Assembly (NCBI RefSeq): GCF_002926165.1
Contig: NZ_MAGP01000013.1
Span: 53,139-117,138 of the forward strand
Source of the DNA: Micromonospora chalcea
GTDB lineage: Bacteria; Actinomycetota; Actinomycetes; Mycobacteriales; Micromonosporaceae
Length of the DNA: 64,000 bases
Direction: 5' to 3'
Shown: positions 18,352 to 26,790 of the stretch, in pieces
How the letters are laid out: the number at the start of each line of letters is the position of its first letter
Position numbering within the stretch: position 1 is the first letter of the stretch
Made by a program: the position numbers and the translations under genes
The notes under the pieces: model-generated
Seen by the model: the letters and a program-made list of their open reading frames with translations, nothing else
What the model was told of the DNA's origin: nothing
Database searches by the model: none

Positions 18352-18744
18352 ATGCCCGACGAACTCGACGACGAGACCATCGCCTTCGCCCACCGGATGT
18401 TCGACCTGGCCCGGGCCGGCGCCACCGGGGAACTGGCCGCCAACGTGGACGCCGGGCTGCCGGTCAACCTCACCAACGCCAAGGGCGACACGCTGCTGAT
18501 CCTCGCCGCCTACCACGCCCACCCGGACACCGTGGCCGCGCTGCTGGCCCGGGGCGCCGACCCGGCACGGGTGAACGACAGGGGGCAGACCGCGCTCGCC
18601 GCGGCGGTGTTCCGGCGTCAGGAGGCGGCGGTCCGCGCGCTGCTGGACGCCGGCGCCGACCCGGACCACGGCGGCCCGTCGGCGGTCGAGACCGCCCGGT
18701 TCTTCGAGCTGCCGGACATGCTGGCGCTGCTGCGCCGCGAGTGA
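18352..18744 (+). CDS. ankyrin-repeat protein
   Basis: 130 residues with three to four ankyrin repeats: NAKGDTLLILAAYHAHPDTVAALLARGADP and NDRGQTALAAAVFRRQEAAVRALLDAGADPDHGG are near-consensus. It is a small protein-binding scaffold, cytosolic, without a signal peptide. In other actinomycetes such proteins are sometimes found by catalase genes, but none is here. The ATG is 6 nt after TAGCCT, which suggests a leaderless transcript. The partner is unknown. Confidence 0.88.
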   Translation: MPDELDDETIAFAHRMFDLARAGATGELAANVDAGLPVNLTNAKGDTLLILAAYHAHPDTVAALLARGADPARVNDRGQTALAAAVFRRQEAAVRALLDAGADPDHGGPSAVETARFFELPDMLALLRRE

Positions 18745-18755
18745 GCCCCAGGCGG

Positions 18756-18761
18756 TATACA
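18756..18761 (+). promoter_or_regulatory. putative -10 box, leaderless DUF3500 gene
   Basis: TATACA lies 6 nt before the GTG at 18768, which has no Shine-Dalgarno sequence. Confidence 0.4.
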
Positions 18762-18767
18762 GAGACG

Positions 18768-19748
18768 GTGGAGGATCCCGTACCCGAGCAGATGCGCGCG
18801 GCCGCGGCGGCGTTCCTGGCCGCGCTGGACGAGCCGGCCCGCGACGCCGCCCGGCACGCCTTCGACGACGAACCGGCCCGGCGCTGGCTGGAGTACCGGC
18901 CACGGCCCCGGCCCGGCGTCGCGCTCGCCGGCCTGGACGTCGACGCCCGCAAGGCCGCCCACCGGCTGCTCGCCACCGCGCTCAGCCCGGCCGCGTACGC
19001 GCAGGCCATGACCGTGATGGCGCTGGAAGAGGTGCTGGACCGGGCCGAGGACTGGCGGCGCGGACGGCACAGCGGCGACTACTGGGTGGCCGTCTTCGGC
19101 GACCCGGACCGCGACGACGACTGGGCCTGGCGGTTCGAGGGACACCACCTGTCGGTGAGCATGACCGTCGCCGACGACCGGGTCTCCCCCGCGCCGGTCT
19201 TCCTCGGCGCGAACCCGGCCACCGTCCGGCACGCCGGCCGCCCGGTGACCCGGCCGCTCGGCCCGGAGGAGGACCTGGCCCGCGAGCTGCTCGACGCGCT
19301 CGGTCCGGGCGGCCGCTCCGCCGCGATCATCGCCGACGAGGCGCCCGCCGACATCATCAGCGCCACCCGGGCCACCGCCCCCGGCCGGCTCGACCCGCCC
19401 GGCGTACCCCGGGGGCGGCTGCGGCCGACCGGCCGGGCGCTGCTGGACCGGCTGGTCGCGCTCTACCTGGACCGGCTCCCGCCGGAGCTGGCGGCCCGGG
19501 AGGCCGACCGGCTCGACGGCGGCGAGCTGCACTTCGCCTGGGCCGGTCCGGTCGAGCCGGGCCGGCGGCACTACTACCGGGTGCAGGGCGAGGACCTGCT
19601 GATCGAGTACGACAACACCACCGACGACGGCAACCACGCGCACACCGTGCTGCGCCGCCCGGCCGGTGACTTCGGCGCCGACGTGCTGGCCGCGCACCAC
19701 GCCGCCGCCCACCGGCCCGGCCCGCTCAGCCCCGGCGCGCCTCGATGA
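18768..19748 (+). CDS. DUF3500 domain protein
   Basis: 326 residues. MTVMALEEVLDRAEDWRRG, YWVAVFGDP, WAWRFEGHHLSVSMTV and the C-terminal HYYRVQGEDLLIEYDNTTDDGNHAH blocks are those of DUF3500, a family of unknown activity. The conserved His/Glu/Asp residues suggest an enzyme. No signal peptide is seen in this copy. GTG 18768 is preferred; ATG 18792 is an alternative. Its 3' end overlaps the convergent methyltransferase gene by 23 bp. Confidence 0.82.
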   Translation: MEDPVPEQMRAAAAAFLAALDEPARDAARHAFDDEPARRWLEYRPRPRPGVALAGLDVDARKAAHRLLATALSPAAYAQAMTVMALEEVLDRAEDWRRGRHSGDYWVAVFGDPDRDDDWAWRFEGHHLSVSMTVADDRVSPAPVFLGANPATVRHAGRPVTRPLGPEEDLARELLDALGPGGRSAAIIADEAPADIISATRATAPGRLDPPGVPRGRLRPTGRALLDRLVALYLDRLPPELAAREADRLDGGELHFAWAGPVEPGRRHYYRVQGEDLLIEYDNTTDDGNHAHTVLRRPAGDFGADVLAAHHAAAHRPGPLSPGAPR

Positions 19749-20478
19749 GGAAACGGCGGGCGTACGCGACGAACGGTCCGTCGGCGCGGATCCGCTCGTC
19801 CAGGCGGCGCAGCTCGTCGGTGTAGCGGCCCACGGTGAAGCCGGGCACCGTCCAGACCACCTTGCGCAGGAACCAGACCACCGCGCCGATGTCGTGGAAG
19901 ACGGCACGCAGCGTGGCCTCGCGCAGGTCGACCACCGTCAGCCCGGCGGCCCGGGCGTCGGCGACCGCCACCTCCGGGTGGCGGTGCTCCGGCGGCGGCA
20001 GCGGCCCGAGGATCGCCTCGCTCAGCTCCCGCACCGTGCCGGGGCCGATCTGCTGGGACAGGTAGGCGCCGCCGGGCCGCAGCACCCGGGCCACCTCGTC
20101 CCACCAGGTGTGCACCGGGTGACGGCTCACCACCAGGTCGAAGGCGGCGTCCCGGAACGGCAGCGGCGGGCGGTCGCCCACCCGCACCACTGTCGCGCCG
20201 AGCGGGCGAAGGTTGCGCCGGGCCACCGGCACGTTCGGCGGCCACGCCTCGGTGGCGACCAGCAGCGGCGGCGGCGCGGGCACCTCGGCCAGCACCTCTC
20301 CCCCGCCGGTGTCGATGTCCAGCGCCGCCTTCACGGCGGCCATCCGCTCGCCGACCAGTCGCGCGTACCCCCAGGGCGGGCGCTCCTCGGTGGCGCGGCC
20401 GCGCAGCCAGTCGAAGCCCCAGCCCTCGACCGGCGCCGCCTCGGCTTCGGCTACCAGTTCCTCAAACGTCCCGACCAT
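19726..20478 (-). CDS. class I SAM-dependent methyltransferase
   Basis: 250 residues. The C-terminal two thirds have the Rossmann methyltransferase order: an acidic strand VLAEVPAPPPLLVATEAW, then LPFRDAAFDLVVSRHPVHTWWDEVARVLRPGGAYLSQQ, typical of motifs IV-VI. Residues 1-60 form an N-terminal helical cap. Start MVGTFEELV at 20478 is preferred; CAGGCT lies 7 nt upstream and there is no clear ribosome site. The substrate is unknown. Confidence 0.82.
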   Translation of the reverse strand: MVGTFEELVAEAEAAPVEGWGFDWLRGRATEERPPWGYARLVGERMAAVKAALDIDTGGGEVLAEVPAPPPLLVATEAWPPNVPVARRNLRPLGATVVRVGDRPPLPFRDAAFDLVVSRHPVHTWWDEVARVLRPGGAYLSQQIGPGTVRELSEAILGPLPPPEHRHPEVAVADARAAGLTVVDLREATLRAVFHDIGAVVWFLRKVVWTVPGFTVGRYTDELRRLDERIRADGPFVAYARRFLIEARRG

Positions 20479-20530
20479 GCCCGCGAGCCTGCCGCTCCGC
20501 GCCGACCGCGGCAACGGAATTCGGCCGGCG

Positions 20531-21034
20531 TCAGTACGGGCGCGGGGGGGCGATCTCGACTGTGGAACCGGCGGGCACGTCGGCGAACGGCTCGAACCCG
20601 GCCGGCTCGGTGACCCGGTCGAACTGCTGCATCAGCCGCGCGCCCAGGGCCACGCCGACCGCGCCGACGGCGAGCGCCACGAGTTCCGCGGCGAGCAGGA
20701 CACCGGTCGCGCCCCGCTGCGGCGCGCTCGCCCGGATCAGGCAGGAGAGCAGGAACAGCGCCGCCATCACGGCGTTGACGAGGTTGAACATCAGCACCGT
20801 CCGGCTGGTCCGGCCGGCCCGCACGTCCCACAGGTCGACCATTCCGGCGACGGTGGTGAGCCCGGCCGCGACGAGCGCGGCCACCGCGGTCCAGTAGCCC
20901 ACCTCACCGAGGAACGCCGGACCGCCCGCCACGTCGGCCAGGTCGAAGACCGCGGCACAGACGAACAGGCCGAACGGGAACGTCACCAGCATCGGTTGGA
21001 TGGGGTGCCCCTGCACCCGTAGACGGCTCTGCAT
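20531..21034 (-). CDS. DUF2231 membrane protein
   Basis: 167 residues with four hydrophobic spans (MLVTFPFGLFVCAAVFDLA, YWTAVAALVAAGLTTVAGMV, VLMFNLVNAVMAALFLLSCL, VLLAAELVALAVGAVGVALG). The N-terminal GHPIQPMLVTFPFGLF is the family signature. Such proteins are predicted inner-membrane proteins of unknown function, sometimes linked with haem or redox genes. It stands alone. Confidence 0.86.
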   Translation of the reverse strand: MQSRLRVQGHPIQPMLVTFPFGLFVCAAVFDLADVAGGPAFLGEVGYWTAVAALVAAGLTTVAGMVDLWDVRAGRTSRTVLMFNLVNAVMAALFLLSCLIRASAPQRGATGVLLAAELVALAVGAVGVALGARLMQQFDRVTEPAGFEPFADVPAGSTVEIAPPRPY

Positions 21035-21110
21035 CGCTTCCTCCCCAGGTCCGCGCAGCTCACCAGTCCAGAGTGCTACCCGAGGCGCCGCGGGGCGAAA
21101 CGACTGTCGC

Positions 21111-21851
21111 TCAGTTGTCCCGGGGCCGGGAGACGGTCAGCACGAGCCGCTCGGCGACCTCGCGCAGCGGGATGTCCAGCGAGGACGCCGCGCTGCGCAG
21201 CACCCGCAGGGCCTCCGGGGCGGGACAGCCGCGCTGTGTCATGATCACGCCGACGGCCTGCCCGACCACCCCCTCGGCCAGCAGCGTGTCGTCGAGCTGA
21301 CCGGCGCGGCTGGCCGCCCGCTCGCGGTCGCGCGCGGCGGCCAGCAGCAGCCCGGCGTGCTCGGCCAGGAGCATCGCGGTGAGCTGGTGCCGGGGCGTCA
21401 GCGCGTCGGGCGAGTCGGCGTAGAGGTTGATCGCGCCGATGACCTGTTCGTCGATGTCGACCGGCGCGGAGATCACCCCGTGCACCCCCAGGGCGCGGGC
21501 CCGTTCGTTCCAGACCGGCCAGCGCGGGTCGCCGGACAGCCCGCCCGCGGTGATCATCTCCCGGCGGCGGATCGCTGTCATCGCGGGCGTGTCCGGGCCG
21601 TGCCGCAGGTCGTCCAGCTCGGCCCGCTCCGGATCGGAGGCGGCCACGCCGGCGGGCTCACCGGCGCGCAGCGCGGTGAAGCCGCAGCAGTCCACGGCCG
21701 GTACGGCGTCGCGGGCGATGCGGACCAGGCGGTCCAGCGCCTCGTCGAACCCGGCCGCGCCGATCAGTCCGGCGGTCAGCTCGCGCAGCAGCGCGGCGGT
21801 CTCCAGCACACCAAGGTTGTCGATCATGGGTTGGCGCGTGTCGAGGTTCAC
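21111..21851 (-). CDS. GAF-ANTAR RNA-binding antiterminator-type regulator
   Basis: 246 residues. A GAF sensor domain (about 15-165, including AVDCCGFTALRAG and HGVISAPVDIDEQVIGAINLYA) is followed by a C-terminal ANTAR domain (LAEGVVGQAVGVIMTQRGCPAPEALRVLR...LREVAERLV). ANTAR domains bind paired hairpins in nascent RNA and prevent termination. The GTG at 21851 overlaps the stop of a 20-codon leader ORF as GTGA, which fits translational coupling; GTG 21875 and ATG 21827 are alternatives. Target RNAs are unknown. Confidence 0.87.
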   Translation of the reverse strand: MNLDTRQPMIDNLGVLETAALLRELTAGLIGAAGFDEALDRLVRIARDAVPAVDCCGFTALRAGEPAGVAASDPERAELDDLRHGPDTPAMTAIRRREMITAGGLSGDPRWPVWNERARALGVHGVISAPVDIDEQVIGAINLYADSPDALTPRHQLTAMLLAEHAGLLLAAARDRERAASRAGQLDDTLLAEGVVGQAVGVIMTQRGCPAPEALRVLRSAASSLDIPLREVAERLVLTVSRPRDN

Positions 21852-21910
21852 CGGGCCGTGGCCTCCACCGTCCACCCGATGTCCCCGCTCGGCGCCGTTG
21901 CCTGTCCCAT
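21848..21910 (-). CDS. 20-codon leader peptide before GAF-ANTAR gene
   Basis: A short ORF (starts MGQATAPSGDIGW, ends TAR) with an excellent AGGAGGG ribosome site 6 nt before its ATG. Its TGA overlaps the GTG of the regulator. The main gene lacks a good ribosome site of its own, so reinitiation is plausible. No codon run typical of an attenuator peptide is present. Confidence 0.45.
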   Translation of the reverse strand: MGQATAPSGDIGWTVEATAR

Positions 21911-21973
21911 GTCCGTCCCTCCTGTGGCCGGGCCTCGGCCTACTACCCTCCCAGACCGCGGGCGAAACCGCGC

Positions 21974-22010
21974 AAAAAGGCCCCTCCCGGTCGCGCCGGG
22001 AAGGGCCTTT
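21974..22010 (-). terminator. rho-independent terminator of accessory secA
   Basis: A 15-bp stem with one mismatch (21976-21990 with 21996-22010) followed on the minus strand by a TTTTT run, 10 nt beyond the secA stop. It is the only hairpin here with a true T-tract. Confidence 0.88.
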
Positions 22011-22019
22011 CCGCGCGGG

Positions 22020-24314
22020 TCAGCGCGACCCGGAGATGAGCCGCCGGCCCACCGAGGCGATCAGCCGGTCCAGCTCCGAGCCGAACGGGTTGTCGTGCAC
22101 GAGGTACGTCCAGGTGGCGCTCGGCCGCACCAGCTTCGACGAGTCCGGCTCCCAGCCCTCGTCGAACTCGGTCTCCTCGAACGTGGCCACGGTCCGCGTC
22201 TCGATCTCGGGCACCAGCGCGTTGAACGCCGGCACCGCGCTGCGGTGGAACTCGTCGAGCGGGTCGAGCCGGCCCAGCGCCCGCAGGTGCACGCCCTCGC
22301 GGACCTCGGACAGCTCGGCCAGGTGGTCGGCCCAGAGCCGGTCCAGGTGGTAGAGGGCGATCTTGCGGGCCACGTCGGCGAGCAGGTCCTCGTCCATCTC
22401 GCCGGCCTTCTCCGGCACCCGCTCCAGCAGCATCAGCGCGGCGATGTCGCTGGTCAGCAGCCGCTCCCGGCGCTCGGCGAGCGCCTTGCGCTGCTGCTCG
22501 ATCACCTGGCTGTAGCGCCACGTGTTGCGGTGGATCTCGTGGTTGACGCCCTCGGCGACGCGCTGGGCGTGCTCCACCGCGTAGTCGACCTGCGGGTCGG
22601 TGACCAGGCCGTCGGCGTTCATCCGGGGCGAGGCCGGCACGGTGTCGCCGGCGTGCCGGACCACCAGGTCGTCCTCCAGGCTGACGAAGAACACCGACCC
22701 GCCCGGGTCGCCCTGCCGCCCGGCCCGGCCGCGGAGCTGGTCGTCGACCCGGCGGCTGTCGTGCCGGCCGCTGCCGATCACGTAGAGACCGCCCAGCTCG
22801 GCCACCCGGTCCCGGTCGGCCTGGTCGCTGCCGCCCAGCCGGATGTCGACGCCCCGGCCGGCCATCTGCGTGGAGACCGTCACCGCGCCGTACGCGCCGG
22901 CCTCCGCGATGATCCCGGCCTCCTCGTCGTCGTTCTTGGCGTTGAGCACCACGCACGACACGCCGGCGGCGTTCAGCGCGGCGGCCAGCCCCTCGGACTC
23001 CTTGACGTCGAGCGTGCCGACCAGCACCGGCCGCCCCGCCTCGTGGCAGCGCGTGATCTCGTCGACCAGCGCCTCCTCCTTCTCGGCGCGGGTGGCGTAG
23101 ATGCGGTCCGGCTCGTCCTCGCGGACGCAGGGGGTGTTCGGCGGGATCACCGCGACCTCGAGGCCGAAGAACTCCCGGAGCTGGTCGCCGACGAGCACCG
23201 CGGTCGCGGTCATCCCACAGACCGTCGGGTAGAGCGCGATGTACGCCTGCACGGTGATCGTGCCCAGCACCTCGCCCTCGGCGGTGGCGTCCAGGCCCTC
23301 CTTCGCCTCCACCGCGGCCTGCAGCCCGTCGGGCCAGCGGCGGCGCTGGGCGACCCGGCCGCGCATCTCGTCGATCAGCTCGACCGAGTCGTCCCGGACG
23401 ATGTAGTCCACGTCGCGGTGCAGCAGGGCGTGCGCGTGCAGCGCCACGTTCACCGCGGAGAGCTGCCCGACGTGCTCCTCGTCGTACAGGTCGATGCCGC
23501 CGAGCTTGGCCTCGACGGTGGCCAGGCCGACCGAGGTGAAGGCGACGCTGCGGCCGTCCTCGGCAACCGTGTAGTGCTTGCCCTTGCGCAGCCCGCGTAC
23601 GAGCGCGGCGGCGGCGTGCACCGGGTCCTGCTCGCCGCCGACCGCGCCGGCCAGCACCATCGGCACCCGGGCCTCGTCGATCAGGATCGAGTCGGCCTCG
23701 TCCACGATCGCGGTCTTCAGCGGCGGCTGCACCCGGTCGGCCAGGTCGGTGACGAGCTGGTCGCGCAGGAAGTCGAAGCCGGCCTCGCTGACCGAGACGT
23801 AGGTGACGTCGCAGGCGTACGCGGCGCGCCGCTCGTCGGGCGTGGACGCCTCGTTGACCCAGCCGACGCTGAGCCCGAGCAGGTCGTAGACCGGCGTCAT
23901 CCACTCGGCGTCGCGGCGGGCCAGGTAGTCGTTGACGGTGAGCACGTGCACCGGGCCGTTGCCCAGCCGCACGTGGCCGTACGCGGCGACGGTCGCGGTG
24001 AGCGTCTTGCCCTCACCGGTGGCCATCTCGGCGACCTTGCCGGACAGCAGCGCCATCGCGCCGAGCAGCTGCACGTCGTAGGGGCGCTGGTCGAGCCCGC
24101 GCCGGGCCGCCTCGCGCCCGATCGCGCAGATCTCCTCGTACCCCGACGCCTGGCCGGCGGCCTCGGTCAGCTCGGCGTCGGAGAGCTTCTCCAGGTCAGC
24201 CTCGCGCGCCTCGATCGCCGGCAGCAGCTTCTCCAGCGGAGCCAGGTCGACAGTCGTCCCCGGGCGCTGGAGGAACCGGCGGAACCTGGTCTTCAACCGT
24301 TGCGACACACCCAT
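22020..24314 (-). CDS. secA2: accessory SecA (SecA2-type) preprotein translocase ATPase
   Basis: 764 residues, shorter than housekeeping SecA. Walker A ATGEGKT near 95, DEAD-type box VDEADSILIDEARVP, the preprotein cross-linking region, and motif V-VI TQMAGRGVDIRLGG...DQLRGRAGRQGDPG are all intact. The C-terminal linker and Cys-rich zinc finger of SecA1 are absent, as in SecA2 proteins. It would drive export of a subset of proteins through SecYEG. TACCGT lies 8 nt before the ATG, so the mRNA may be leaderless. No SecY2 or accessory Sec gene is nearby. The gene symbol follows the family type. Confidence 0.87.
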   Translation of the reverse strand: MGVSQRLKTRFRRFLQRPGTTVDLAPLEKLLPAIEAREADLEKLSDAELTEAAGQASGYEEICAIGREAARRGLDQRPYDVQLLGAMALLSGKVAEMATGEGKTLTATVAAYGHVRLGNGPVHVLTVNDYLARRDAEWMTPVYDLLGLSVGWVNEASTPDERRAAYACDVTYVSVSEAGFDFLRDQLVTDLADRVQPPLKTAIVDEADSILIDEARVPMVLAGAVGGEQDPVHAAAALVRGLRKGKHYTVAEDGRSVAFTSVGLATVEAKLGGIDLYDEEHVGQLSAVNVALHAHALLHRDVDYIVRDDSVELIDEMRGRVAQRRRWPDGLQAAVEAKEGLDATAEGEVLGTITVQAYIALYPTVCGMTATAVLVGDQLREFFGLEVAVIPPNTPCVREDEPDRIYATRAEKEEALVDEITRCHEAGRPVLVGTLDVKESEGLAAALNAAGVSCVVLNAKNDDEEAGIIAEAGAYGAVTVSTQMAGRGVDIRLGGSDQADRDRVAELGGLYVIGSGRHDSRRVDDQLRGRAGRQGDPGGSVFFVSLEDDLVVRHAGDTVPASPRMNADGLVTDPQVDYAVEHAQRVAEGVNHEIHRNTWRYSQVIEQQRKALAERRERLLTSDIAALMLLERVPEKAGEMDEDLLADVARKIALYHLDRLWADHLAELSEVREGVHLRALGRLDPLDEFHRSAVPAFNALVPEIETRTVATFEETEFDEGWEPDSSKLVRPSATWTYLVHDNPFGSELDRLIASVGRRLISGSR

Positions 24315-24322
24315 GAGCGGCA

Positions 24323-24328
24323 ACGGTA
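24323..24328 (-). promoter_or_regulatory. putative -10 box of accessory secA
   Basis: TACCGT on the minus strand ends 8 nt before the ATG; there is no ribosome binding site. Confidence 0.35.
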
Positions 24329-24394
24329 CGCGAACCGGAGCCGATTGTGACCCCCGCCCGCCGCGCGCCGGGTTCCGCCCGCCCCGTCCGCTTC

Positions 24395-24457
24395 CGTCGA
24401 TCATGAGGTTGGCGGCGTCCGGCGTCCGATTTGTCGCCGTCAACCTCATGATCGACG
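24395..24457. repeat. GATC-ended intergenic palindrome, type A copy 2
   Basis: 23-nt arms (24395-24417 and 24435-24457) pair at 22 of 23 positions; the core GATCATGAGGTTG is the same as in the copy at 9696. It lies between two same-strand genes, so it is not merely a convergent terminator. Confidence 0.88.
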
Positions 24458-24472
24458 CCCTGGAAAAGGGAG

Positions 24473-25561
24473 TCAGGGGGTCAGGATTGCCTGGAGTTCT
24501 GTGCGGCGGCGTTGGGCCAGGTCGGTCAGCAGGGCGGGGGCCTCGTCCAGGGGGACCACGGCGGAGATCAGGTGCTTGCGGATCATGTCGCCGTACTGGC
24601 GCAGCAGCTCCACCGTCTCCGCGGACAGCCGCTCGCGGTCCCAGGTGGGGGCCAGGCCGCGCGGCACCCGGCCGATCTGCGCGCACCGCAGCGACAGCCC
24701 GTTGTGGTGGAACTCCTCGCCGAGCCGGACCGCGTCCGCGCCGGCCTGGTAGAACGCCAGGTCGATCACCGTGCCCTGCGGTCGCAGCAGGCGCAGCGCG
24801 AGTTGCAGCGCCCAGTCCTGGCCGCGGCACTGGAAGACCACGTCCGCGCCCCGGTCCCCGGCCGCGTGGTTCCACCGGGTCTTGAGCACCACCGCCGGGT
24901 CGTCCGCGTCCGGGTCGAGCGTGTCCAGCCCGAGCGCCTCGGCGACCTGCCGCCGGGCCAGCGTCGGGTCGACCACGACCACCGAGGCGGCGCCGTGGCG
25001 GCGGGCGAACAGCGCGGTCAGCAGCGCCACCACGCCGCCGCCGACCACCGCCACCCGGCGACCGCGTACGCCGTCGCCGAGCGTGCGCACGTCGGCGCCG
25101 CACAGGTCGGCGGCGGCGTGCAGCAGCCCGTTGGCGCAGATCGGGCCCATGTGCGCGACGTACACGCCGAGCAGCGGGTCCAGGTCGTCGGGCAGCGGCA
25201 CGAACCGCTCGGTGAGCGGGTCGGCGACCCAGCCGCTGCGGTGCCCGTACGTCATGGCCCCGACCTCACCCACTGCGACGGCCGGGGTCCGGCTCTCCAC
25301 CACCCGCCCGACCTGCATGTAGCCGAGCCGGGTCACCGGGTACGGCGTGCTCGCCTCCCCGGGCCGGAACAGCCCGAGCGCGGCGTCCCAGGTGACGTGC
25401 AGGTACGGGTTGGTGCCCTTGACGAAGCTCAGCTCGGTGCCGGCGGACACGCCGCTGTAGAGCGTCTCCACCCGGAACGTGCCCTCGCGCAGCTCCGGCG
25501 CGTCCAGTTCGGCCAGCTCGACCCGGCCCGGGCCGCCGACCACCACCACCCGGTCACGCAT
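24473..25561 (-). CDS. zinc-less MDR dehydrogenase (BchC-like)
   Basis: 362 residues of the medium-chain dehydrogenase superfamily. YSGVSAGTELSFVKG replaces the usual GxCGTD, so the catalytic zinc Cys is missing, as in BchC-like members. The nucleotide-binding turn is VAVVGGGVVALLTALFARRHG. It overlaps the 3' end of the Gfo/Idh/MocA gene by 8 nt and is therefore coupled to it; this pair is common in sugar or cyclitol modification. The substrate is unknown. The last gene before a type A palindrome. Confidence 0.82.
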   Translation of the reverse strand: MRDRVVVVGGPGRVELAELDAPELREGTFRVETLYSGVSAGTELSFVKGTNPYLHVTWDAALGLFRPGEASTPYPVTRLGYMQVGRVVESRTPAVAVGEVGAMTYGHRSGWVADPLTERFVPLPDDLDPLLGVYVAHMGPICANGLLHAAADLCGADVRTLGDGVRGRRVAVVGGGVVALLTALFARRHGAASVVVVDPTLARRQVAEALGLDTLDPDADDPAVVLKTRWNHAAGDRGADVVFQCRGQDWALQLALRLLRPQGTVIDLAFYQAGADAVRLGEEFHHNGLSLRCAQIGRVPRGLAPTWDRERLSAETVELLRQYGDMIRKHLISAVVPLDEAPALLTDLAQRRRTELQAILTP

Positions 25562-26576
25562 CGACGCCCACCCCCGCGTCCACGACCGGCGCGGTGAGCC
25601 GCGACGCCGGGCCGGTGGGCAGCGCCACCGGCCGGCCGGTACGCGCCGACTCGGCCACCGCCAGCGCCAGCCGGTGGGTGCGCAGCGCCTCGGCGTACGG
25701 CACCCGGACGTCGTCGCCGAGACCACGAACGGCGTCGACGAAGGCCCGGTCGACGGCGATCCGCGCGCCGTCCGGGTCGGCGGGCAGGTGCCGCTCGCCG
25801 TCGCCGTCCCGGACGGTCAGGCCGTCCTCGGCCAGCCACAGCGCCAGCCCGTCGGCGAGGATCTCCACGCCGGCCCGGTGCTTCCAGCCCAGCACGCACG
25901 ACGCGGCGAGCGTGCCGACCGCGCCGGAGCCGAAGCGCAGCGTGGCCGCGGTCACCGAGTCGATGTCGGCGCCGTCGACCGGCGGCGGGCTGCCGTCGCC
26001 GTACGCGCTCACCTCGACCGCCTCGCCGGCCAGCAGCCGGACCAGGTCCAGCACGTGCGCGGCCTGCTCGACCACCGGGCCGCCGGAGCGGTCCCGCCGC
26101 GCCCACCAGGCCACCGGCGGCACCTTGTCCAGCCAGGCGCCGTTGACCATCCGCACCGGGCGGCCGGCGAGCAGCCGCCGGGCCTCCTCCACCACGTGCA
26201 GGTAGCGCCAGTGGTGCCCGACGCCGGTGAGCAGCCCGCGCTGCTCCACCAGCGCCGCGACCCGCTCGGCGGTCTCCAGGTCCAGCGCCACCGGCTTCTC
26301 CACGAACATCGGCACGCCGGCGGCGACCACCGCCTCCTCGACCGGCCCGTGGGCGAACGGCGGCACGCAGACGTACACCGCGTCCGGTCCGGCCGCGAGC
26401 AGCTCGTCCACGTCGCGGAACACCCGGCCGCCGTACGTGCCGGCGAGCGCCCGCGCCGCGTCCGGCGCGACGTCGGTGACGCCGAGCAGCTCCACGTCCT
26501 CGAAGCCGGTGAGCACCCGGGCGTGGCGTTGCGCCACCCCGCCGGCTCCGACAAGTCCCACCCGGCAGGTACGCAT
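25554..26576 (-). CDS. Gfo/Idh/MocA family NAD(P)-dependent oxidoreductase
   Basis: 340 residues. The N-terminal Rossmann motif is GLVGAGGVAQRHARVL, and the family signature FVEKPVALDLE gives the catalytic Lys. The C-terminal domain includes GHHWRYLHVVEEARRLL and a DKVPPVAWWARRDRSGGPVVEQAAHVLDL-type stretch with the active-site His. It oxidises or reduces a sugar or cyclitol hydroxyl. Downstream overlap with the dehydrogenase and divergence from gpgS suggest a carbohydrate unit. Confidence 0.88.
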   Translation of the reverse strand: MRTCRVGLVGAGGVAQRHARVLTGFEDVELLGVTDVAPDAARALAGTYGGRVFRDVDELLAAGPDAVYVCVPPFAHGPVEEAVVAAGVPMFVEKPVALDLETAERVAALVEQRGLLTGVGHHWRYLHVVEEARRLLAGRPVRMVNGAWLDKVPPVAWWARRDRSGGPVVEQAAHVLDLVRLLAGEAVEVSAYGDGSPPPVDGADIDSVTAATLRFGSGAVGTLAASCVLGWKHRAGVEILADGLALWLAEDGLTVRDGDGERHLPADPDGARIAVDRAFVDAVRGLGDDVRVPYAEALRTHRLALAVAESARTGRPVALPTGPASRLTAPVVDAGVGVDA

Positions 26577-26790
26577 CCGACCAACCCTCTCGCCACGACT
26601 GGAAGACTGCGGTCACCACTCCCCGCGGCGGCCGCGCCCGAAACGCCGCCGAGGGGCGCAACGCAACGTTCATCTGCCCGGAACCGCCCGGTACGCACCT
26701 GGTGATCAGGTTGTCAGGCAAGATCCGGTTAGCGCGGATGCGGGATTGGGAAAAGCATGGTTCGCGATTCCACCACTAATGGGGGTGCCC

